Source: Trissonchulus latispiculum (Eukaryota > Nematoda > Enoplea > Enoplida > Ironidae). Taken from it: DNA of 64,000 nucleotides. A program made the position numbers and the translations under genes. Under the pieces are notes generated by a model, which made no database searches, was not told the DNA's origin, and worked only from the letters and a program-made list of their open reading frames with translations. Shown in pieces: positions 1 to 10,700 of the stretch; the first letter of the stretch is position 1, and every line of letters begins with the position of its first letter. Location of the stretch: assembly GCA_030248195.1 (NCBI GenBank), contig JASAND010028788.1, positions 62,001 to 126,000 on the forward strand. Direction: 5' to 3'.

Positions 1-539
1 ATTTTAATATTTTAACTATTATTTAAGATCAAATTCAGTATTCTAATTTGAAAAATTTTGAAATAATCTGAACTCAGAGTAATCTAATACTAATCTATCA
101 AAAAGTAATCTATCAAACATTAGTTTGATGAACTATATTTGACTGAATGAAGCACTGAGCGAGCGGCGAGGTGACTAAAATTAGGATCAGATCAGATCAA
201 GGGACGATTCAGAAAAACACATTATCCATTTCAAAATCTAATTTCTAATATAAAAACTTCAAAATCAAGATCGAACTTCGGGAAAGATCTTGAATTCTTG
301 AGTTCGAGATCCAGCCAAAAACAAGATCCGTTTTAGGATTTAGGATTTAGGATCAGATCGAAGAGTGTGAATCTTAAGTTTAAAATCTCAAAGGATCTAT
401 AAGCAGGCGCAGGGTCGACATTACAATCGATTTCTAGCTCCAGGGTCGGGTCAAGGATAGATTCTGAGTTTGGAATCCAGTTGAGTGCAGTTTAGACTTG
501 GAGCACTCCTTCTACCTTAATCCAGTGTAATTCTTTTGC
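1..539. other. intergenic AT-rich DNA, no gene seen
   Basis: AT-rich sequence with many GATC-containing words (AAGATC, GGATCAGATC) and a short triplicated ATTTAGG-type stretch near 335-350. No coding potential or element termini were recognised. Confidence 0.5.
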
Positions 540-550
540 TCATTATCCAC

Positions 551-1140
551 TGTTGATGTTGTTGTTATTGCCGGGCTACTCAGCCAAGAGGCTATATGAC
601 GGCGCTAACCTTTGTCTCTCCCCATCAGTCATAGCTAGTATGACTCTCGCTTCGTTGCCTGAATACAGTCCCACAGTCCCTTCTTGGCCTTTCGGCTCCG
701 GTAGTAAGACATCCATGAACTGCTCATACGCAAGGTAGGAGCACAGCATCTTTCGACACTCCAAGCCCCAAGCGCAGATGGGGTGGGATCAGAGACAAAC
801 CCGGAAATTTGTGTGATCCATTTTGAGTACATGACTCGTTTGCACCCAACACTCCCTCGCAGGAGGTAGGCGGATCACATTGCAGAAGTGCTGGTATATC
901 CCAGGGGGGTACCTTCCACCGGGAACTCCGCGCCCTACTCTTGACGATAAGTGGATTAAGGGTTCTTTAGCGTGCACTACCCCCAACAAGGCAGCACACG
1001 GGCCCACCAATTTAACGCCTCATCCGACCGGCGGAGCAGTGACCAAAGTTTCTTGCTCAAGGAAACAATGTAACGTCATTATGGCTAAGGCGGGAATCGA
1101 ACCTCGGACCTTTCGATCCGAAGTCCGGCTACACGGTCAT
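551..1140 (-). mobile_element. tRNA-derived SINE, about 590 bp
   Basis: Read on the minus strand, the element begins with the 3-prime half of a tRNA-like promoter (B box GGTTCGATTCC near 1090-1100; the A box is missing, so the 5-prime end is probably truncated). A unique body follows, ending GAGTAGCCCGGCAATAACAAC, with an (AAC)n tail. It is flanked by an 11-bp target duplication, TCATTATCCAC at 540-550 and TCATTATCGAC at 1141-1151 (one mismatch). Shorter copies lie at 41891-42280 and about 47110-47290. The tail implies a LINE partner ending in AAC repeats. Confidence 0.88.
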
Positions 1141-1151
1141 TCATTATCGAC

Positions 1152-1737
1152 TTAATGTTCCAATTATCGTGTGCAAATATAACAACCTTCCAAGACTTTC
1201 TATTCTTCCATTCAGTATTATTATTCATTTTTTTAAATTAAACCCGAGTAAATCACGCTGGGTTAGTATTGGTTTTTAGTTTATTACAGCAGCGTGATTT
1301 TCTCCGCGGCCGCCCAACCCCGATGCCGCGTCCACATACAACCGTGTATTACATCTACCACGGAAAAGCTGGTGCTTGCAAGCGGCCAAGCCGTGGTAGG
1401 GTTAGTAGACATTTATATATACGTACGTATGTATAAAAAGTATTATACATACATAGTATATATAATTACACAAACGCTGAATTCATTTCATTCTTTTGTT
1501 TCGTTTCAATAATATAGCTTTCCTAAACACGTCCTAAATAATCCTCCAATAACTTTGCTCAACGACAAAAATCGTATTTCTCCATTAGCGGCCGCATCCT
1601 TTTGAGCAGATAATAAGCGTTGACTGTTGGATCTTCACCTCTTCGTTTCTCCTTTACTATTTCTTTGTAGCGACTCGGGTAACGGACAAAAAGACAGTTT
1701 TTCATCGGCCAGGTTCTCGTTCTTCCAACAGCTTATG
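1152..1737. other. intergenic DNA, no gene seen
   Basis: Mixed composition with two NotI-like GCGGCCGC words (about 1307 and 1589) and a TA/TACG-rich stretch at 1410-1470. No ORF or repeat termini are supported. Confidence 0.45.
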
Positions 1738-2907
1738 TAAAGTCTGACCAAAAATTCTTGGAACCGAAATGTGAGCGGCTGTCCTGAGTTATCATTTGAA
1801 GGTAGCCTATACAATGTATATATTTTTCGAATGCTCAGGAACCCGAGATTTCGAAAATCCGAAAAATTCCGAAATTCCGGATTTCATTCACGGAAAATTT
1901 AAGATTTTTAGTTTTTCGCCAAATTTTTATCGCAATCAAAATTTGTTTCTCACAGTCGAATAGAGCTGGTCCCGCTACACATTTTTGCTCTTAGAAGCTT
2001 TTCACGAAAATGCATCCAATTTCCGGAATTCCGGGTTTTCTAAATTACCGGATTTTAAAAATTTCCTCCAATACCCTCAAGATGGGTATCATTCGAAAGC
2101 TCTTATCGAGCTGAACAACTTTTGTAATAGAACGAAGTCGTGAAAATGCACTCAATTCCCGGAATTCGCGAAAACAGGATTTTCCGGATTTTAAAAATTT
2201 TCTCCAATACCCACAATATGGGTATCATTCGAGAGCTCTTGATGAGCTGAACAAATCTTGTAATAGAACCAATGTCTGAATATGCACCTAAATCCCGGAA
2301 TTCACAAATTCGGATTTCACTCTAGCTTGGAAATTTTTCGTGAATTCCGAGAACTGGACTCATTTCTGCAAGTTGGTTCTATTACAAGATTTGTTCAGCT
2401 CATCAAGACCTCTCGAATGATACCCATATTGTGGGTATTGGAGAAAATTTTTAAAATCCGGAAAATCCGGTTTTCGCGAATTCCGGAAATTGAGTCCATT
2501 TTCACGAGTTCGTTCTATTACAAAAGTTGTTCAGCCCGATAAGAGCTTTCGAATGATACCCATCTTGTGGGTATTGGAGGAAATGTTTAAAATCCGGTAA
2601 TTTAGAAAACCCGGAATTCCGGAAATTGGGTGTATTTTCGTGAAAAGCTTCTAAGAGCAAAATTGTGTAGCAAGACCATCTCTAATCGACTGTGAGAACC
2701 AAATTTTGATTGCGATAAAAATTGGGCGAAAAACCAAAAATTTTAAATTTTCCGTGAATGAATTCCGGAATTTAGGATTTTTTCGAATTTTCGAAATCTC
2801 GGGTTCCTGAGGATTCGAAAAATATATACATTACATAGGCTACCTTCAAATGATAACTCAGGACAGCCGCTCACATTTCGGTTCCAAGAATTTTTGGTCA
2901 GACTTTA
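1738..2907. mobile_element. 1.17-kb palindromic foldback element
   Basis: The left arm (from TAAAGTCTGACC at 1738) is repeated inverted up to GGTCAGACTTTA at 2907, with the symmetry centre near 2322 and almost no spacer. Each arm carries two degenerate units of about 130 bp with CCGGATTTTAAAAATTT, GGGTATCATTCGA and GAGCTGAACAA. Arms are highly similar but not identical. No target duplication was found and it encodes nothing. Confidence 0.8.
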
Positions 2908-2938
2908 GTTTTATAATACTTAACCCTATTTCTTTACA

Positions 2939-3440
2939 GATTAAACGGATTAGATTAAATTTAATCTGCATTAAAAAAGCAGCACCTCGGACTTGACGGA
3001 TTAAAATGTAAGCCCGCGAGTTAAACCAATTAAATGGATTAACATTAATCCTACTTCTTTAGGTACCGCACCTAGGATTAGAATTTTAATCTAATCCTGT
3101 TTCTTATACACATTTCAATTACACAGCGAGTTAATTTTATGCCGACCTACTTAATAGCTGATTCTTTAAGGATTAGTTTAATCCCTGCTGCATTTCCAAC
3201 TTGATTTTAATTCTCGTGCAACTGCGCGGATTAAACGGATTAAAGGTTAGCAGATTAAAATTTTTAATCCTTACTTTTAATGACGGAGTAAATATATAGT
3301 TTAAAATCGACTCGTTTAATCTGCGGATTAAAAACGGCCCATTAAATGAGTTAATTTTAATTTGATTAAACCGCGAAAATCCAGCATAAAAATAGTTATT
3401 AAAATTTTTATCCGGCTAAAATTTAATCCGTTTAATCCGA
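2939..3440. repeat. TTAATCC-rich inverted-repeat element
   Basis: About 500 bp dense in GGATTAAA/TTTAATCC words on both strands. The ends are inverted copies of ATTAAACGGATTA. Probably a degenerate MITE; no target duplication seen. Confidence 0.45.
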
Positions 3441-3454
3441 CCATTTTAATCTTG

Positions 3455-4260
3455 AAGGTGACGGCGTCATTTTGTGTAGTGATTTTTGAATCGCTATAAC
3501 TTTTGCAATTTTGGGAGGTGGAAAGACCTATATATAACAATACACCGTTTTTTATAATAAGTACATTCACATGACTTCACGAAAGTACCAAAAACTAATT
3601 AGCAAAAAATTTCTGACATGATATATATCTTGGCTAAAGATAGACCATCAATTTTGAACATCGATTTCTCAAAACTGTAAAATCGAAAATAATTTCGTTT
3701 GTGCTATGATATGGAGGATATGTGGGCCGAGGGACATGTTTTGGGATTTGACTCAAGAGATCGTGATGCTCCAGAGAATCCGCCAAATGTGTGAAGTTAC
3801 GAAATTTCTCTACTTCGCATGAGTATTCTCGCAAATGGAGACGTTTTAGCTCAAACAAATAAAAATGCCCCTTCGCAATAGCGAGACTTTCATCCTGCCA
3901 AAAACCACGGGAATCCATTGAGTAGTGTTTGAGAAATCGATGTTCAAAACAAAATTACGCAGTTTTGCAAAAATGCTTCTTCGGCCAAATCTATAGCTTA
4001 CAGCAACGAACTCCTGCTAATAGGCATTGGTAGAATTTGCAATTCGTCTGTTTATCGCTTGAGTATACAATACACAAACCGAAATGGTCCGTAACATTTG
4101 GCAGTTATTTTGAAAAAACTGATCTCCTCGAAAATGGCCATTTTTAATCCAAAAATCGTTTTTGCCTTATACTAACTTAACCACTAGAGATATATAACAA
4201 AAATGTTGTTGGTACCCTCTTTCCAGTCATAACAATCAATCGGTGTACCGACTACGTACT
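3455..4260 (+). repeat. dispersed repeat, copy of the 58.8-59.6 kb element
   Basis: Shares long stretches, inverted, with 58790-59622: GCTATAACTTTTGCAATTTT, CATCGATTTCTCAAAA, GAGGGACRT and the AAATGGCCATTTT block. The start (CTTGAAGGTGACG) looks like a decayed TTAAGGTGGT terminus. No conserved ORF. Confidence 0.6.
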
Positions 4261-4499
4261 GAGAGAATAATGGCAAAAATTTCTTATCTTTTCACGTAAA
4301 AATGTGGGACTGGTCAAAGAGCACAAAATAATGTATTTGGGAAGCTTCATCCTTGCACAAGGAATTGAAGCCTATAGGTTCAAACTGACACAGAGATACC
4401 ACAATCTTAAGTGGTTTGCAAATTTCAACAACAACTGGCCACACAACGTGCCGCCCGCCAGTTCTTGTTAGCCTAGATCGTTTCAATCGCAAGCACATT

Positions 4500-7097
4500 A
4501 ACTACTAGCAGCACGTGACAGCCTTCAACTGACGGAATCAGTAAGAAATATTACTTATCAAGGTAGGGCGGGTCACTGAATAAGCTAAATGCATAGCGTA
4601 GTGGCCGTTTCTATCTCAAATGCGTGAGCAGACAATTCAAATAAAACAGGAAAAATGAAACAGTACGAGGGAACTGCTGAATTTTCAATATTCAGTGTAT
4701 TACCAGAGTGGAATAAGTGTAGCCAGATGCTTAGTTTCGGACTATAGCGGTCTCAACACGGAATAAGCTCCCCGCAGCTTATTTAACTTCCTTATGCTCA
4801 AAGAGTATCGCAATATCTTATATCACATTGTATGCCAGATCCTTCAAAACAACCTAACCTACTAAACTCAGACTCGCTTGCTTTACTTTTACCACATACA
4901 CAAATACATATAAAACTAACACTGCTAATTAATTAAATAATACACATAAATTGCACTGCATAGTTTACGAGCATCACCACAGATTTAATCATTGGAACAT
5001 TATTAAAACACCAGTAAAATATTTCGCAAGTGTAACTGAAATTCTAACTGAATAAAATACATTGGTTTGATTGTAATCAATGAAATCGCCAAAAATACTA
5101 CTACTAATATGAGTAAAATCAGAAAATAGATACATTAATTCCCATCAATAATAACAGCAAGCGTACACACCCACAAAAACAACAGTACTGCAAAAACAAA
5201 TATACAATAATTTACAGTAAGATCACAGGGACAAAAAAATCGCGCTACAACTAAATCATTCGTGCCATGCTTTGACTTTAAGTTTAGTCAAAATTTTAGC
5301 TTAAAAATCATGGACAAACTCAGAAAAAGAAAATTCGAAAATCAGAAAGATTGCTGATTCCACCAAACGGTCAGCGCAGGGGGATAACTTCTAAACAGCA
5401 CTAAATAGCAGGCTTAATTAATCCGATGCAACCGTATTTAAATAGGAAACAGCCAATTAGCGAACGTCCGTAACACAGCAGTAAACACAACAAACAGCTC
5501 GATACGATGAAAAACTCAAAGACACCAACACAAATACCAGACTTGCAGACAACAAAGAAAGGTCAACAAAGCAAAGAGAATAGGCTGATCAGTTTAGATT
5601 AATAAAAATTTATTTAAATTAAAATGAAATTAAAACAAAATTATCAAATTTAAAAAGAAAGCATTAGTGGGCTTGCAGCATCTGGATCGGCCAAAGCTGT
5701 CAGTCAACGTCTAAATCTGGGTCAGTTGCTGTTGCTTGCTGCATCAGACATTTTTAGGTATCACAAAGTGATGATCATCACTCTGAAGGTACAAAGTCTT
5801 ATCCAGGAAACCAGTCACAGGTTTCTTTGGTATTTTCAAAAAATTTTCAACTTCCGGAAGCACCCATCATATTAGTGCTCTAGTTTTTTTAGAAAGGACT
5901 TTTCTAAATTAGGCCCCCCCGTCTTGACCTATTGTAAATTAGGTTCCCCCGTCTTGACCTATTGTATCTCCCCACTAGCGAGGGTGAACGTATCCTTCGA
6001 CCACGTTTTCACCAACCAAACAAAAAGCCAAGCAATGCACATAACCTTAAAATATTGGAACAATAGCATGACAGCAACATCACAGTGTACACTACAGAAA
6101 CTGTGGGCGTAAATAGGGTGTTAGCAACAGGCGGACCTTTGGTTGGGGCGAGAGGGGGGGGGGCTGAAAAAAGCTAAAACTTTCTGGAAATAAAGGTTGC
6201 ATTTATAAATAAGCTAAAAGCATTCCAACTTTACGACCATACCAATTTCAAATTAATTTGTAAACTTTCTTACAGTAGCAATTTTTTGCAAGGGGGACCT
6301 GCTCCCGCCTCCATTCGCGACTGCACTATCTATATACGCCTATGTACAAAATCCATATTATTACGTACTAAAATAATATACAGAGGAATGACTGGATACA
6401 AATGAGGATCACCACAGATCTTAAAGGAAACACAAAAACGTTATTCACACACCAGAGGCAGGCAAAAGCACAAAGCCGTGTACCGACGTAATTTCGTCTA
6501 GAAGACTGAGCGACAATGGAACCATCAATCAAATCAAATAGATATTAATCAAATCTTAACACTATCTTTTAAAAAAATGATAAAATCAAAGTTTACCACA
6601 CGTTGCGCACACGCCGGCAAAAAGAGTAAAAGAATATTTTAAACTGATTAGAAAGCAGTGAGAGATGCTTCCCGTATCACAATGTTTGCGTGATTTTTTA
6701 AACCTAACTTTTAGTTATACACTGTCAAAAAACTGATACCGCCTCTCACCTATGCAAATAAAAGTGCCCCAAGCCTTAAAGGCAAATACGTATATACGTA
6801 CCAAATAGACCAAATAACTACAGTCACACCTATACGTATGTACCTGGCCTTATTAGGGTGAGAGGAGAGCCCCCTCCCATCTAACAATTTTCCGTCCCTA
6901 AAAAAAGTGGCACCACCCAAATTTTGCCCAGAATAAAATCACTCAAAAAGAATAATAATGCTCACAAAATTTTCTGCTTTCCCCAATTTTCACGCTTTGG
7001 CCACTTAATACTTCTACGCCCATCCCCGACAAAAACCCCCCAGCATAGGCGAAGAACCATTCAACACAGCAACAAAATATTCATAATTAACTAACAG
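4500..7097. other. intergenic DNA downstream of NAPA, no gene seen
   Basis: AT-rich, A-strand-biased sequence with scattered pentamers (ACAACA, AATAAAA). At 5918-5968 a 24-bp stretch containing CCCCCGTCTTGACCTATTGT is duplicated in tandem. A G-run interrupts at 6152-6165. No coding exon or element terminus was recognised. Confidence 0.45.
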
Positions 7098-7103
7098 TTT
7101 ATT
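7098..7103 (-). terminator. candidate NAPA polyadenylation signal AATAAA
   Basis: The first canonical AATAAA downstream of the NAPA stop on the minus strand. It sits just beyond the far end of the inserted foldback element; none is seen inside the element. Without the insertion, stop and hexamer would be about 26 nt apart. Assignment is by position only. Confidence 0.6.
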
Positions 7104-7117
7104 AATTAGGTAAAATC

Positions 7118-7533
7118 AAGAGTACATAATACGTAAGAGTATGACAAGCGTCATACGCTATGTATTATCAGCTCGCTACATCCTATGCACGCTATCGGCT
7201 GACCCCGTACCTAAATCAGACCCCCCTCACCCCGCCCCTATACATGTACGGGGTCTAAACGGGGGATCGGGCTCGTGCTTGTATATTTTGTACACAGATG
7301 TGTAAATCATACAAGCTTAGACCCCATACACAAATTGGGGCCCCGTCAAGTTTAACATGTAAGTATACTAACATAGACCCCGATCCCCCATTTGGACCCC
7401 GTACATGTATAGGGGCGGGGTCAAGGGGGGCCTGATTTAGGTACGGGGTCAGCCGATAGCGTGCAGAGGATGTAGCGAGCTGATAATACATAGCGTATGA
7501 CGCTTGTCATACTCTTATGTATTATGTACTCTT
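7118..7533. mobile_element. Mutator-like foldback MITE in the NAPA 3-prime UTR
   Basis: 416 bp with terminal inverted repeats of about 150 bp (starting AAGAGTACATAATAC) that are nearly identical, and a short centre. Perfect 9-bp target duplication GGTAAAATC at 7109-7117 and 7534-7542. Long TIRs with a 9-bp duplication are the hallmark of Mutator-like elements; with no transposase present, that assignment is inference. The insertion lies 12 nt past the NAPA stop codon, so the mRNA should fold into a long hairpin. A fragment of the same TIR is at 54367-54480. Confidence 0.88.
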
Positions 7534-7554
7534 GGTAAAATCAATTGTCATTAC

Positions 7555-7704
7555 TCATTTCAAGTCCACATCATCCGCAATCTGTTTCTTGATTCGAAGT
7601 AGCATGGTGGTGTACCACTGATCCAACCGACTGATGGAGTCGTAGGCCTTCACGGCGTCCGTAAAATGATCCACATTCTGCTCCTCTAGAGCCAAAATAA
7701 TGTC
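7555..7704 (-). CDS. NAPA: NAPA terminal exon, coding part and stop
   Basis: Fifty codons including TGA at 7557-7555. It encodes the C-terminal helices that dock NSF ([20 protein letters not shown] onward) and the DLK terminus. Only 12 nt separate the stop from the target-site duplication of a foldback transposon at 7118-7533, so the 3-prime UTR is made mostly of that element. Confidence 0.95.
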   Translation of the reverse strand, partial: DIILALEEQNVDHFTDAVKAYDSISRLDQWYTTMLLRIKKQIADDVDLK

Positions 7705-10700
7705 CTAAAAATGCAACAAATACATACAAAAAACTAATGCAAAAACATTGAAAAAATGATTAATTTTATTGACAGCGATCGCAATAATAGCCTGAAAACA
7801 CCTAGACAGAAGTTAAAAAACACAATTCATGTACGCATAGTATATACTTAATTTATGTATGAATAAAATCCACAAAATTGTTCGTCCTACCAACCTTTAG
7901 TAGTTTACATTCGCGACTATCAGAAAATGCAGGATACTGATCTTCGTATCGTTTCACTGCATGCTAAAACAGATATCACACAAGCTTATACACACTTGAA
8001 AATAATCTGTAAACAGGAACACGTATAATTTCACCATCTGAAACAAGCTCTCAAGTATATAAGTAGTCGATTTTTATTAAAAAGCAGCTATTACGTACTT
8101 TTCATGCTTGTACGTACGTACTTGTATTTATGTATAAGATATGAAAGCTTTAATTTATATGAATTACTGAAGTAGCCTGTCTAGTCTCGCTTTTGTGAGT
8201 AGTAGGGACCAGGGGCGAACAGGTGCAATCCCTGAGGTGGGTCCACAGTACCGAGGCAAACGTGAGCATATATGTATAAACATATATACATTGAAGGTTT
8301 GCGTACTGTGGGGCGGTTGTTCATTTCATTCCATTCCATTCCATTCCAAAAAATTTAAATTTTATAAATTAAGATTTTCAAAAATTTTCAGAGAGGTCTC
8401 AAGTTGGCAAGATTTTCTCAGGTAGACCTTGAGACTAGAGAACTCTTACTGAATGACTTACAATGCAATGCAACTTGCGGATTTGAAACTCGTGCAGGGC
8501 ACCTTTTCTCTTTTTCTATTAGATTCGAGAATATTTTTATGAAACTGGAATACTAGAAGACAAGAAAGGGGGCGGGCGGGGAAGGGAACTAACGATTGAA
8601 ATACAAGAAATTTCTACCTTGCTGAAAGTTTGCAAATTGATCCCCTTAGTCGTGTATAAAATCATTGAATCCCACTGTCTGTCTTCTCAACTCTTTTTTG
8701 AAAAACAACAGGAGTCAGAGTAAATTTTGCTAAGGTTTACGTCATAATTTGGTATGTATATGTAATTCAACAATATAAACTATATATCGTTGTACGTCGT
8801 CGTTATCTGGAGTAAATCTTTCTTCTTTCTTTCTCATAATAAAACACTGTGTATATACACACATACGTATATAACCTCTAAGCATCCGCGCTAGAGGTTT
8901 TTCCATGGGAACAGTGGCAGAACCCCTTATTTCTCCATAACATTTCCCCCACCCCACCCCTCGCTCACTACAGCATCCAGACTGCGTCAACACTTCTGAT
9001 AACCAACCCAAAAGTACACAAAATACTTTCGGACCCTGCAAATAAATTTCTATCTAACAGCATATACCCCCCCCCCAATCGATTTTGTAATAACAAATTT
9101 GAAAGAAATAATTTAATGCCTTCAGCCTTGCAGGAAGAGTCCACCCCCTCCCCAGCTTTAGGCTTCCTAAATCTCCCCGAAACTTTTTCTCCTTTTTCGA
9201 CCGAAAAAGTCCAGGAAATAACAAATAGTTACATAACAACATAATAACAAAAACAGTAACAGTAGACTACAAAACTAAAAACATCCCCCACTACAATTAC
9301 CTGTCCATTCAGCATGTCGACACAGAGATGACACAGTGCAGCCCGAAAGAAATGGTCTTTTGCACTGTACTTCAGCAGGGAACTTTCGGCGGCACTTGCA
9401 GCTACCTACAATAAAAAAGCATAACTAATTAGTTAGTCCATAATAACCAATTAATTAGCCGGATACAAAATATGAATGGCCTTGACACATGACGTACAAT
9501 CCTAGATTTCAAGAGGTGCAACGTAGGTAACTGTACCCCTAATGTCTTGTGAATAAAATTATAGTTAAAAATTTTAGAGAAAGAATAGGAAAAATGTATA
9601 CATGAGAAGTCTTTGGATTTTTGGCCAAAAACAAGGAAAAGGCAGAAAACATTTTTAGAAAATAGGAAATGATAGGAATACTCGGAAAATAGAAAGAATT
9701 GAAAAACAGAAGGCCCCCTGCAATAATTTCTACAACACTCGTCCTATTTCGACTGATTTCTACCACTCCCTCATATTTAGTTTAGAAATCACACTTTTCT
9801 AAGCCAGGGAGGGCTGCATCAAAAAACTATTGTCCACTCCTGCAGCCTTTGACCAAAAAACCCCAGGTTCCGTTCTGAGGGACTCGCCCCCTCCCTGCAA
9901 ACAGAAGCGCATATTATTTTGCTAACATACGTATATATATACCTCTTCATAAATTTCTATAGCCTGCTGATACTTTTCTATCTGGGCCGCGTACTCGGCC
10001 ACTTTCATCAGACACTTATTGGCTGCACTGAAAAAAAGCACAACATAATATGTGGAGCAGAGTTAAGATTCAGGGGCTGACAAAATGAAATTAAATGGTG
10101 AAATAATTATATAAATCTTCTGCTTAATCATTTAAAGCTTTTGCACACTTACGCATAGGCTTTATTTACGAGCCACAGTCGAGAATGTAATAGATCTTTC
10201 AAAATCGCTTAATCCTGACGTAAAATTTTTTAGCAATTTTCCAAAAACAATGCAACTCCAATTATCCCAAAACGTTGAGCCTACCCCCTCTGCGAATATT
10301 CAAATTTAGCACGATAATAATCCACCAAACGAAAAAGGAAAAGAAAGGAAAGGAAAGTGTAAAACAGAATTTTTCAAGGGAAAAAGAAATCAATCACCTT
10401 TTCGATTCCTCTCCCTTATAGTAGTCAGCAGCCTTCTGATAGTGAAGCATGGCCTTGTCCGGGTCCGGCTCCCCAGTTTCATAGATCTCCGCCACAGACA
10501 TGTGATGCTTGGCTGCCATGGTGAAACGACCCTGAAAATACACCAAACAAAGTAGGACGCATTCCATAGGACGGAGACAATATAGACCTTCATACTGATG
10601 TACAAAAAACTAGAAGAGGAAGCTAACCACTAAAAGAACCAGAAATTACTATATATATTCCTTTGTGAGAACGAAGGGGACAGCAGGGACCCAAAAAATA

